Source of the DNA: Bacillus sp. ISL-51
Lineage (GTDB): Bacteria > Bacillota > Bacilli > Bacillales > Bacillaceae
DNA length: 64,000 bases
NCBI RefSeq assembly: GCF_018613535.1
Contig: NZ_JAGGQB010000012.1
Coordinates: 62,001-126,000, forward strand
Direction: 5' to 3'
Positions 1 through 8,200 of this stretch are shown here, piece after piece. The notes beneath the pieces are model-generated. The model saw nothing but the letters and a program-made list of their open reading frames with translations, had not been told where the DNA came from and did no database searches. The translations under genes were made by a program, and so were the position numbers. Every line of letters starts with the position of its first letter. The first letter of the stretch is position 1.

Positions 1-2
1 TA

Positions 3-701
3 ACGCTTGAGCTTGGCGGAAAATCGCCTAATATCATGTTGCCTGACGCCAATTTTAAAAAAGCGATCCCGGGCGCGTTAAACGGCGTTATGTTTAATCA
101 AGGCCAAGTATGCTGCGCAGGCTCCCGTGTCTTTATCCATAAAGACAAGTATGATGAGGTCGTCAGCGAAATGGTGTCTTATGCCGAATCGCTTCGCCAA
201 GGAGCCGGTCTGCACCAAGATACGCAAATCGGCCCGCTCGTCAGCCAGGAACAGCACGAGCGTGTGCTTTCTTATATTGAAAGAGGAAAAGCTGAAGGGG
301 CAAAAGCCGTGACAGGAGGCGGCTGTCCATTTGAAGAAGGCTATTTTGTCTCCCCGACCGTATTCGCGGACGTGGATGACAGCATGACGATTGCCAAAGA
401 AGAAATTTTCGGACCGGTTTTGGCCGCCATCCCGTATGAATCGGTGGATGAAGTCATTGAGCGGGCCAACCGTTCAGAGTACGGCCTTGCAGCGGGGCTT
501 TGGACAGAAAATGTAAAGCATGCCCACTACATCGCTGACCGTCTTCAAGCCGGAACCGTTTGGGTCAACTGCTATAACGTATTTGATGCGGCGTCTCCAT
601 TCGGCGGCTATAAGCAATCCGGTCTCGGACGTGAAATGGGATCATACGCATTGAATAATTATACAGAAGTGAAAAGCGTATGGATCAATCTGGAAGATTA
701 A
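3..701 (+). CDS. dhaS: Aldehyde dehydrogenase DhaS, C-terminal part (cut by left edge)
   Basis: The frame is open from the first complete codon and lacks a start, so this is the last 232 residues of an NAD(P)-dependent aldehyde dehydrogenase of about 495 residues. It oxidises aldehydes to carboxylic acids in the cytosol. Visible family motifs are the ELGGKS motif (general-base Glu) at the edge, the catalytic Cys in GQVCCAG (the first Cys by alignment to ALDH2), EEIFGPVL, and the C-terminal PFGGYKQSGLGRE. Order next to sqhC matches B. subtilis dhaS. A strong terminator follows directly. Physiological substrate is not visible from sequence. Confidence 0.93.
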   Translation, partial: TLELGGKSPNIMLPDANFKKAIPGALNGVMFNQGQVCCAGSRVFIHKDKYDEVVSEMVSYAESLRQGAGLHQDTQIGPLVSQEQHERVLSYIERGKAEGAKAVTGGGCPFEEGYFVSPTVFADVDDSMTIAKEEIFGPVLAAIPYESVDEVIERANRSEYGLAAGLWTENVKHAHYIADRLQAGTVWVNCYNVFDAASPFGGYKQSGLGREMGSYALNNYTEVKSVWINLED

Positions 702-715
702 TCTCTTTATGAATA

Positions 716-747
716 GAAACTGCTGCCTGTCAGCAGTTTCTTTTTTT
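716..747 (+). terminator. Rho-independent terminator of dhaS
   Basis: A perfect 10-bp stem GAAACTGCTG / CAGCAGTTTC with a 5-nt loop is followed by seven T. It separates dhaS from sqhC. Confidence 0.9.
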
Positions 748-801
748 GTCATGCGGTCATGTGTATATGAATATATATGCTTCTGAAGGAGTTGAGCGAG
801 T

Positions 802-2688
802 GTGAGCACAATTCAGGAAAAGGTCAGAAGCCGACAAAAGAAAACCATCGCCCTATTAAGAGAAAAACAAAATGCGGACGGCTCATGGTCGTTTTGTTTT
901 GAAGGGCCGATTTTGACAAACGCCTTTTTGATCCTCCTTCTCACCTCTCTTGATGACAAAGATAAAGAGCTGATCGCAAAGGTTGCAAAAGGCATTCGTG
1001 CTAAACAGCGCCCGGACGGGACATTCACCAACTATCCAGATGAACGGGAAGGAAATGTGACGGCAACGGTGCAAGGGTATGTCGGCATGCTGGCTTCAGG
1101 CTTATATCGCCGGTCTGATGCGCATATGGTTCAGGCAGAGCGCTTTATCATATCAAAAGGCGGCTTGCGCGACGTTCATTTCATGACAAAGTGGATGCTT
1201 GCAGCAAGCGGTCTTTATCCATGGCCTGCACTGCATCTGCCATTATCTTTCCTAGTGATTCCCCCTTCCTTTCCGCTTCACTTTTACCAGTTCAGTACAT
1301 ACGCGCGTATCCATTTTGTTCCGATGGCCGTGACTCTTAACAAAAGATTCACGCTGAAAAATCCCAACGTCCCTTCCCTCGGGCATTTGGACCGGCATAT
1401 GACCAAAAATCCGTTTACATGGCTTCGGTCTGATCAAGAACAGGACCGAGATATGTCGTCTCTTTTGGCGCACTGGAAGCGTCTGTTACACATTCCGGCT
1501 TCTTTTCATCAGCTCGGCCTGCGGACGGCAAAAACGTATATGCTTGACCGGATTGAAGAAGACGGCACATTGTACAGTTATGCGAGCGCAACCATTTTTA
1601 TGGTATTCGGCCTGCTCGCTCTCGGTGTATCACGCCACTCCCCTGTTATCCGAAAAGCGCTGACCGGCACGAAGTCCTTATTAACAACATGCGACGGAAC
1701 GCCATACTTAGAAAATTCAACATCAACAGTATGGGACACGGCACTTACCAGCTATGCGCTCATCAAAAGCGGCATTTCTGAAAATGATCAGATGGTAACG
1801 TGCGCCGCCCGATTTTTACGTGAACACCAGCACACGAAAATAGCGGATTGGTCCGTTCACAATCCTCACGCGGAACCGGGAGGCTGGGGCTTTTCAAGAA
1901 TCAATACGAATAATCCTGATTGTGATGATACAGCCGCCGTGCTTAAAGCCATGCCGAGAAAGCTTTATCCTGCTTCATGGGAACGCGGACTGAGCTGGCT
2001 GCTGTCGATGCAAAACAGCGACGGCGGCTTCTCCGCCTTTGAGAAAAATGTAAATCATCCGCTCATCCGGCTGCTGCCGCTTGAATCCGCAGAGGAAGCA
2101 GCTGTCGATCCTTCGACAAGCGATTTGACCGGGCGGGTGCTGCGCTGTTTAGGAGAAACAGCAGGCCTTCTTTCTGACCATCCGCAGATCGAAAAAGCGG
2201 TCCAATGGCTGATCGATCATCAAGAACAGGACGGCTCCTGGTACGGCAGATGGGGCGTTTGCTACATTTACGGCACATGGGCGGCACTAACAGGCATGAA
2301 GGCTTGCGGCGTCAGCCAAAACCACCCGTCTGTAAAAAAAGCCGTCCGCTGGCTGAAGTCGATTCAAAACGATGACGGGAGCTGGGGAGAATCGTGCAAA
2401 AGCGCCGAAGTGAAATCATATGTCCCGCTTTCCTATGGAACGGTTGCGCAAACGGCCTGGGCGCTGGAAGCCTTGCTCCAATATGAAAAACCTCACCGCC
2501 CCGCTGTCATTAAAGGCATTGATTTTCTCATTGATGCCCGCCATTACGAAGGAACACCTTTCACATATCCTGCGGGAATCGGACTGCCGAAGCAGTTTTA
2601 TATCAGGTATCACAGTTACCCGTATGTGTTTTCCTTACTGACGCTCAGCAGCTTTATGAAAGCGATTGAAAAGGAGGCGGAAAAATGA
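802..2688 (+). CDS. sqhC: Sesquarterpene / squalene-hopene type cyclase
   Basis: 628-residue class II terpene cyclase. The B. subtilis orthologue (about 632 residues) cyclises tetraprenyl-beta-curcumene and related C35 polyprenes into sporulene-type lipids at the membrane. The catalytic DXDD motif is D-C-D-D at residues 373-376, and several QW-type repeats (QNADGSW, QNSDGGFSAF, QEQDGSWYGRWG, QNDDGSWGE) build the alpha/alpha barrel. The start is GTG, with a GAAGGAG ribosome site about 10 nt upstream. Its TGA overlaps the ATG of sodF (ATGA), so the two genes are translationally coupled. The pairing suggests protection of a lipid or spore product from oxidation (inference). Confidence 0.93.
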   Translation: MSTIQEKVRSRQKKTIALLREKQNADGSWSFCFEGPILTNAFLILLLTSLDDKDKELIAKVAKGIRAKQRPDGTFTNYPDEREGNVTATVQGYVGMLASGLYRRSDAHMVQAERFIISKGGLRDVHFMTKWMLAASGLYPWPALHLPLSFLVIPPSFPLHFYQFSTYARIHFVPMAVTLNKRFTLKNPNVPSLGHLDRHMTKNPFTWLRSDQEQDRDMSSLLAHWKRLLHIPASFHQLGLRTAKTYMLDRIEEDGTLYSYASATIFMVFGLLALGVSRHSPVIRKALTGTKSLLTTCDGTPYLENSTSTVWDTALTSYALIKSGISENDQMVTCAARFLREHQHTKIADWSVHNPHAEPGGWGFSRINTNNPDCDDTAAVLKAMPRKLYPASWERGLSWLLSMQNSDGGFSAFEKNVNHPLIRLLPLESAEEAAVDPSTSDLTGRVLRCLGETAGLLSDHPQIEKAVQWLIDHQEQDGSWYGRWGVCYIYGTWAALTGMKACGVSQNHPSVKKAVRWLKSIQNDDGSWGESCKSAEVKSYVPLSYGTVAQTAWALEALLQYEKPHRPAVIKGIDFLIDARHYEGTPFTYPAGIGLPKQFYIRYHSYPYVFSLLTLSSFMKAIEKEAEK

Positions 2689-3539
2689 AACGGCACGCTT
2701 ATCAAACGGAAATGCTGAATTGGTGTGAAACACTGAAGGAACAAGTCATTCAGCAAGGGCGCTTCGATCGCTTCGCGGCTCAAATTGACCGTATTTTTCA
2801 CACCCTTCAGGATGACGGATTAACAGAAGCAGAGTGGTACGAACAGGCATCAGCCCTGTACCGGGACATTACTGAGACAGAGGAGACGGAGGAGGCGGAG
2901 GAACGCAGAGCCTACGTTCCGATCGGAAAACATGTTCTGCCTCATCTGCCTTATAGCTATTCTGCACTGGAACCGTATATATCGAGAGAAATTATGAAGC
3001 TGCATCACGACAAACACCATCAGAGCTATGTTGACGGATTAAATAAAGCAGAGTTGGAACTGAAAAAAGCGAGGCAGACCAAACAGTACGATTTAATTGC
3101 CCATTGGGAACGGGAATTGGCGTTTCACGGAGCCGGCCATTATTTGCACAGTATTTTTTGGTTTTCCATGAATCCAAACGGAAAAAGGCGTCCGACAGGC
3201 GCTCTGTTTCAAATGATTGATTTATCTTTCGGAAGCTATGCCGCCTTCAAGGAGCAATTTTCTCATGCGGCCAAAAAAGTGGAAGGAGTCGGCTGGGCTA
3301 TTCTTGTATGGGCGCCCCGCTCCGGACGGCTGGAGATTTTAGCCGCTGAGAAGCATCAGCTCTTCAGCCAATGGGACGTTATTCCATTGCTTCCGATTGA
3401 TGTGTGGGAGCACGCCTATTATTTACAATACAAAAATGACCGGGCAGCTTATGTGGACCAATGGTGGAACGTCATTGATTGGCGCGAGGCGGAAAAGCGG
3501 TTCGAGCAGGCGCACCGCGTGATGTGGCCGCTCTATTGA
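2685..3539 (+). CDS. sodF: Iron/manganese superoxide dismutase with N-terminal extension
   Basis: 284-residue protein whose C-terminal ~200 residues are a Fe/Mn superoxide dismutase, converting superoxide to hydrogen peroxide and oxygen. Metal ligands are in HHDKHHQSYVDG, FHGAGHYLHS and DVWEHAYYLQYKND. The first ~80 residues are an acidic, probably helical extension rich in EE/ETEE, absent from ordinary SodA but known in B. subtilis SodF. There is no signal peptide, so it should be cytosolic. It overlaps sqhC by 4 bases and ends at a terminator shared with the convergent yocR. Confidence 0.92.
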   Translation: MKRHAYQTEMLNWCETLKEQVIQQGRFDRFAAQIDRIFHTLQDDGLTEAEWYEQASALYRDITETEETEEAEERRAYVPIGKHVLPHLPYSYSALEPYISREIMKLHHDKHHQSYVDGLNKAELELKKARQTKQYDLIAHWERELAFHGAGHYLHSIFWFSMNPNGKRRPTGALFQMIDLSFGSYAAFKEQFSHAAKKVEGVGWAILVWAPRSGRLEILAAEKHQLFSQWDVIPLLPIDVWEHAYYLQYKNDRAAYVDQWWNVIDWREAEKRFEQAHRVMWPLY

Positions 3540-3573
3540 AAAACCCCCGTATCGCTGACGGGGGTCTTCTTTC
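3536..3573. terminator. Bidirectional terminator between sodF and yocR
   Basis: CCCCCGT / ACGGGGG stem with a 7-nt loop. The T-run is best on the minus strand (yocR); on the plus strand it is a broken pyrimidine tract. Confidence 0.8.
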
Positions 3574-3576
3574 TGT

Positions 3577-4914
3577 TTAAAAAATGCCGAGCACATGCAG
3601 AAAAACAATAATGATGGCTATAGGAGACAAATATCGAATCAAAATAAGCCAGACGGCAAACCACTTCCGTTTTAAATCGGACCCGCTTTTTAATTCATCA
3701 AACAGCGCCTGCTTCGGAATTTTCAACGGTACAAAAATGGCAATCATCAGAGCGCCAAACGGCATCAGTACGTTGCTGACAAGAAAATCGGCAGCGTCAA
3801 AAATGGACAGATGAAAAATCGAAACATCACTTAATACTCCGTATGACAGCGCCGACGGCACACCGACGGCAAAAATTGCAAGGCCGCCGAGCCAAGAATA
3901 TCGTTTTCTTTTTGCCGTATCGCCTTTTGACAGAACTGCCACTAAAATCTCAAGCATGGAGAAAGCAGATGTCAAAGTCGCGAATAAAAACAACAGCAAA
4001 AAGGCCAATAAAAACACAATGCCAAACGGCATTTGGTTAAAGACAGTCGGAAGCACATTAAATAAAAGCTGCGGACCTTGATCCGGCTTCAGTCCGAACG
4101 AAAATACGGCCGGAAAAATCGCAATTCCCGCCATTATGGCAACAAGAACATTTAATACCGTAACCGATACAGCGGATTGAACGAGATTTTCTTCTTTTTC
4201 TAAATAAGCACTATACGTTACCATAACGGAAACACCGACGCTTAGAGAGAAAAATGACTGCCCCATCGCATATAAAACCGTATTGGCATTCATCGCCCCG
4301 AAATCAGGCATGAAAAAGAATTTCAACCCCTCCATAGATCCGTCTAACGTGACCGAACGGATGATTAAAAGGATAAAAAGAACAAAAAGCGCAGGCATTA
4401 AAACTTGGCTCACTTTTTCGATTCCGCTGCTTACCCCTTTAGCGACGACTAAAATCGTCAGCACGATAAACAGAAGCTGGCCGAAAACCGCCGCGTAAGG
4501 GTTGGAGATAGTATTGATAAACAACGTATCAAAACCTGACGAAAGCGATAAACCGCCTGTAAAGCCTTTAAAAATGTAGATTAATATCCATCCCCCCACA
4601 ACGCTGTAAAAGGATAATAGAATAAAACAAGTGATAATGCCGAGATAGCCGATCCAGTGCCACTTTTTCCCCGGCGCAAGAGCCTTATAGGACTCCACGG
4701 CATTTTTTTGTGTTTTTCTGCCGATGATAAATTCACCAAGCAAAAGCGGCAGTCCGATTAAAATCGTAAATAAAATAAAAATAAGCAGAAAAGCGCCGCC
4801 TCCGCTGGTTCCCGCTACGTAAGGGAACTTCCATATTGCGCCAAGCCCGATTGCAGAGCCGGCCGTAGCTAAAATAAATCCCAGCTTTGATGACCATTGA
4901 TTAGCTTCTTTCAC
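3577..4914 (-). CDS. yocR: Sodium-dependent transporter of the NSS (SNF) family
   Basis: 445-residue polytopic membrane protein of the neurotransmitter:sodium symporter family, which uses the sodium gradient to import amino acids or related amines. The N-terminal [15 protein letters not shown] segment is the family signature that forms the sodium and substrate site (TM1). About eleven or twelve hydrophobic segments follow, with a basic tail region [10 protein letters not shown] before the last one. The start is GTG, with GGGAG upstream. It is transcribed divergently from the transporter gene yocS. The substrate cannot be read from the sequence. Confidence 0.9.
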   Translation of the reverse strand: MKEANQWSSKLGFILATAGSAIGLGAIWKFPYVAGTSGGGAFLLIFILFTILIGLPLLLGEFIIGRKTQKNAVESYKALAPGKKWHWIGYLGIITCFILLSFYSVVGGWILIYIFKGFTGGLSLSSGFDTLFINTISNPYAAVFGQLLFIVLTILVVAKGVSSGIEKVSQVLMPALFVLFILLIIRSVTLDGSMEGLKFFFMPDFGAMNANTVLYAMGQSFFSLSVGVSVMVTYSAYLEKEENLVQSAVSVTVLNVLVAIMAGIAIFPAVFSFGLKPDQGPQLLFNVLPTVFNQMPFGIVFLLAFLLLFLFATLTSAFSMLEILVAVLSKGDTAKRKRYSWLGGLAIFAVGVPSALSYGVLSDVSIFHLSIFDAADFLVSNVLMPFGALMIAIFVPLKIPKQALFDELKSGSDLKRKWFAVWLILIRYLSPIAIIIVFLHVLGIF

Positions 4915-5116
4915 TTCAGCACTCCCAATTCATTCAGTATAAAGATTCATTGTAAGAATATATGTCTGAATAGTCAAGAAGATATTAGTTAACATAATAT
5001 TTTTACGAACAACAAAAATTAATATTGAATTATTCAGAATATTATTTATAATAGAGTGCAGAAAAGTCGGTTATATTTTCTGCTGACATACTTGTGCTAC
5101 AGAAGGAGCTGTACTT

Positions 5117-6088
5117 ATGGAATGGATTAAAAAAATAAGCGGTTTTGCGGGTCAAACCTTTGGCCTATGGGTTATCGTCTTTGCTGTCTTAGGGTTTTCC
5201 TTCCCTGGTTTATTTTCTTGGATCACTTCTTATATGACCGTTTTTCTAGGAATTATAATGTTTGGGATGGGACTTACCCTTCAAGCTGACGATTTTAAAG
5301 AATTAATCAGAAAACCGTGGCACGTTGTCATCGGGGTCTTCGCGCAATTCACGATTATGCCGCTTGCTGCTTTCGGGTTAGCGTTTGGTCTGCATCTTCC
5401 CGCAGAAATTGCAGTCGGCGTCGTCCTTGTCGGGTGCTGTCCGGGCGGCACCGCATCTAATGTCATGACCTTTTTGGCGAAAGGCAATACGGCTTTGTCG
5501 GTTGCCGTCACCACGATATCGACATTGCTCGCACCGGTTTTAACGCCTGTATTGATTATGATGTTTGCCAAAGAGTGGCTGCCTGTTTCTTTCGGTTCGT
5601 TATTTGTTTCGATCATACAAGCTGTATTGCTTCCGATTGTCCTTGGGGTTATCATGAAGCTGTTTTTCAAAAAGCAGGTTGCACAAGCGGTTCACGCGCT
5701 TCCTCTCGTGTCTGTCATCGGCATCGTAGCCATCGTTTCCGCCGTTGTCAGCAGCAATCGTGAGCATCTGCTTCAATCGGGTTTGCTGATTTTTTCTGTT
5801 GTCATTTTACATAACGGAATCGGATATTTGTTAGGCTATCTGGCTGCAAAGCTTTTTAAAATGGATTATTCCTCTCAAAAAGCGATTGCGATAGAAGTCG
5901 GCATGCAAAACTCCGGTCTGGGCGCGGCGCTTGCGACAGCGCACTTCTCCCCCCTTTCAGCCGTGCCGAGCGCGATATTCAGTGTTTGGCATAATCTATC
6001 TGGATCAATTCTCGCAACTTATTGGTCTAAGAAAAAAGAAAAAGATAGTGCCGGAGGGGATGAAACGGCTAAGGTTCCGCTTTCATGA
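5117..6088 (+). CDS. yocS: Bile acid:sodium symporter (BASS) family transporter
   Basis: 323-residue protein with about ten hydrophobic segments. BASS motifs are GCCPGGTASNVMTFLAKGN and the crossing-helix segment EVGMQNSGLGAALATAHF. Family members move organic anions with sodium; Bacillus YocS has no firmly known substrate to my knowledge. AGAAGGAG lies 8-9 nt before the ATG. The hydrophilic tail is short (KKKEKDSAGGD). Its last ~70 bases overlap antisense with the C-terminal end of the hydrolase gene on the other strand. Confidence 0.9.
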   Translation: MEWIKKISGFAGQTFGLWVIVFAVLGFSFPGLFSWITSYMTVFLGIIMFGMGLTLQADDFKELIRKPWHVVIGVFAQFTIMPLAAFGLAFGLHLPAEIAVGVVLVGCCPGGTASNVMTFLAKGNTALSVAVTTISTLLAPVLTPVLIMMFAKEWLPVSFGSLFVSIIQAVLLPIVLGVIMKLFFKKQVAQAVHALPLVSVIGIVAIVSAVVSSNREHLLQSGLLIFSVVILHNGIGYLLGYLAAKLFKMDYSSQKAIAIEVGMQNSGLGAALATAHFSPLSAVPSAIFSVWHNLSGSILATYWSKKKEKDSAGGDETAKVPLS

Positions 6089-6861
6089 CTGAAAAAGGAT
6101 AGGCGGCAGCCGCACCTATCCTTTTTTTTCTGCAGATCACAAAGCAGGCGCAAGAGCGCTTTTTTAGCATCCCCCTTAAATAAACCTCCATGATAACAAA
6201 TCAATTGGCGGATATCATAATCAAGCAATCGGCGCACGGAACGGACTGCATCATTCATATGTAATGTATAGCGGGGATTAGCAAGGTTAAGCTTTCCGTC
6301 TTCGATTACGACCGCATCACCTGCGATCATTGTTTTTTCGGCAGTCAGATAAAGGCTGATATGGCCGGGTGTATGGCCCGGCGTGGCCACAATGCGAATG
6401 CCTCCGCACCATGGCAGCAGCTCGCCGTCTGTTACCGTCCGGTGAACAGGAGCCGCTTCGACCGATTGAAGCGAGCGGATGAACTGCTTTGCATAAGGTT
6501 TTTCCTCCACTGGCAATGAACAAAACGTTGATTCTGCCTGCTCAAGCCGTAATGATTTTTTAGAGCCATCAACATACGGCGCTTCACGTTCATGTGCTGT
6601 CACGCTGATATCCGGGTGCAAACGGTGTAATGCAGCGAGTGAGCCGATATGGTCTATATCGTGATGCGTTGCAATGACTTTCGTCAGTGAATGAAGCGAA
6701 ATTCCTTTTCGCGCAGAAGCCTCTTGAAGATGATTTATAAAACCGGGATATCCGCAGTCTATTAAAATCGTGTCATGTTCGTCTTGCAAAAGAACAGGTG
6801 TGATAGAATGCAATTCTTGGTTATATTCAAATTCGATTTCAAGCGGATAACAGCTTTTCAT
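6019..6861 (-). CDS. Metallo-beta-lactamase-fold hydrolase
   Basis: 280-residue cytosolic MBL-fold hydrolase. The HXHXDH-type zinc motif appears as THHDIDH (residues 65-71, first His substituted by Thr, so the effective pattern is HHDIDH), followed by TPGHTPGHIS, the Asp in AGDAVV and YHGG near residue 220. These are the metal positions of glyoxalase II/lactonase-like enzymes; substrate unknown. Odd feature: the last ~45 codons run through the yocS terminator and antisense to the end of yocS, giving a low-complexity Ser/Phe-rich tail (SSPPALSFSFFLDQ) that the fold does not need. No B. subtilis neighbour at this locus was recognised. Confidence 0.8.
   Translation of the reverse strand: MKSCYPLEIEFEYNQELHSITPVLLQDEHDTILIDCGYPGFINHLQEASARKGISLHSLTKVIATHHDIDHIGSLAALHRLHPDISVTAHEREAPYVDGSKKSLRLEQAESTFCSLPVEEKPYAKQFIRSLQSVEAAPVHRTVTDGELLPWCGGIRIVATPGHTPGHISLYLTAEKTMIAGDAVVIEDGKLNLANPRYTLHMNDAVRSVRRLLDYDIRQLICYHGGLFKGDAKKALLRLLCDLQKKKDRCGCRLSFFSHESGTLAVSSPPALSFSFFLDQ
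6092..6129 (+). terminator. Terminator of yocS
   Basis: AAGGATAGG / CCTATCCTT stem followed by a T-run. It lies inside the antisense reading frame of the convergent hydrolase gene. Confidence 0.85.
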
Positions 6862-6885
6862 ATAAAGTCTCCCCTTCTCTCAATT

Positions 6886-6922
6886 AAAAAAGTACACCGC
6901 TCGTAAGGGCAGTGTACTTTTT
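6886..6922 (-). terminator. Terminator of the odhAB operon
   Basis: AAAAGTACAC / GTGTACTTTT stem with a 14-nt loop and a T-run on the minus strand, 13 bases beyond the odhB stop. Confidence 0.88.
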
Positions 6923-6934
6923 GTCTGTCTCAAA

Positions 6935-8185
6935 TTATCCTTCCAGCAGCAGCTGTTCCGGATCTTCAAGCAGGTTTTTAATTGTTACAAGGAATCCGAC
7001 CGCTTCCTTACCGTCTACAATTCTGTGATCATATGATAACGCAAGGTACATCATCGGACGATTTTCAGAACGCTCTGCATCAATCGCTACAGGACGAAGC
7101 TGAATTTTGTGCATGCCTAAAATCCCAACCTGAGGACTGTTTAAGATCGGCGTTGACATAAGCGAGCCGAATGTTCCTCCGTTTGTGATCGTAAAGGAAC
7201 CGCCTTGCAGCTCACCCAATGTTAATTTATTGTTTCTTGCTTTTTTCGCAAGGTCGCCGATCTCTTTTTCGATGCCGGCAAATGTCAGGCGGTCGGCGTC
7301 ACGCACGACTGGGACGACAAGCCCTTCTTCAGCCGCAACAGCGATTCCGATATCATAGAATTTTTTCACGATCAGCTCATCGCCTTGAATTTCAGCGTTA
7401 AGCAGCGGATATTTTTTCAATGCTGCCACGACAGCTTTTGTAAAGAAAGACATGAAACCGAGCTTCACTTCGTTTTGTTCAAGGAATTGGTCTTTACGGC
7501 GTTTTCTTAAATTCATAACAGCCGTCATGTCGACTTCATTAAAAGTAGTCAGCATCGCAGAAGTCTGCTGCACTTCAACCAGACGTTTAGCGATTGTCTG
7601 TCTGCGGCGCGACATTTTTTGCACTTCTACAGGTTTGTCAAAGCTTTGCTGTGTTTTTTGGGCCTGCTGCTGTTTCGGCTGTGCCGCAGGTTTTGCAGCC
7701 GGCTTTTCATAAGCTTCCACATCTTGTTTGCGAACGCGGCCGAGCGGGTCCCCTGTCGGAATTTGTGAAAGGTCAATTCCTTTTTCCCGTGCCAGCTTGC
7801 GTGCAGATGGAGACGCTACCGTTCTTGATTTCGCTTCTGGTTGCGCTTCCTGGCTGACTTCTTGGGCAGCCGGTTCAGCTTTTGCTTCTTCTTTCGTTTG
7901 TTCATTGCTTGCAGCATTTTCTGAAGGGGCAGGTGCAGAACTTTCTCCCGCGCCTTCTGTAATGGTACCGATAATTTCTCCGACTTGGACGGTATCACCC
8001 GAATCTTTCAATACCTCTTGCAGAACACCCGATTCTTCTGCTGTCAATTCAACATTTACTTTATCCGTTTCCAGTTCAAGCAAATACTCACCCTGCTCTA
8101 CATAGTCACCGGGCTGCTTTAACCATTGGGCTATCGTTCCTTCTGAGATTGATTCTGCTAATTCAGGTACCTTAATTTCCGCCAT
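6935..8185 (-). CDS. odhB: 2-oxoglutarate dehydrogenase E2, dihydrolipoyl succinyltransferase
   Basis: 416-residue E2 core of the 2-oxoglutarate dehydrogenase complex (TCA cycle, cytosol), passing the succinyl group from lipoate to CoA. Domains in order: lipoyl domain with the lipoylated Lys42 in [11 protein letters not shown]; an Ala/Glu/Pro-rich linker (about 80-120); E1/E3-binding domain ([15 protein letters not shown]); a Gln/Lys-rich linker; and the acyltransferase domain ending with catalytic His387 and Asp391 in [13 protein letters not shown]. It lies 15 bases after odhA in the same operon. The E3 component is encoded elsewhere. Confidence 0.97.
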   Translation of the reverse strand: MAEIKVPELAESISEGTIAQWLKQPGDYVEQGEYLLELETDKVNVELTAEESGVLQEVLKDSGDTVQVGEIIGTITEGAGESSAPAPSENAASNEQTKEEAKAEPAAQEVSQEAQPEAKSRTVASPSARKLAREKGIDLSQIPTGDPLGRVRKQDVEAYEKPAAKPAAQPKQQQAQKTQQSFDKPVEVQKMSRRRQTIAKRLVEVQQTSAMLTTFNEVDMTAVMNLRKRRKDQFLEQNEVKLGFMSFFTKAVVAALKKYPLLNAEIQGDELIVKKFYDIGIAVAAEEGLVVPVVRDADRLTFAGIEKEIGDLAKKARNNKLTLGELQGGSFTITNGGTFGSLMSTPILNSPQVGILGMHKIQLRPVAIDAERSENRPMMYLALSYDHRIVDGKEAVGFLVTIKNLLEDPEQLLLEG

Positions 8186-8200
8186 TTTTTCATTTCCCCC

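Noticed and set aside
7728-8105. Plus-strand 125-codon frame antisense to odhB
   Set aside because: Mirrors the Ala/Glu-rich linker of OdhB in another frame; no start signals.
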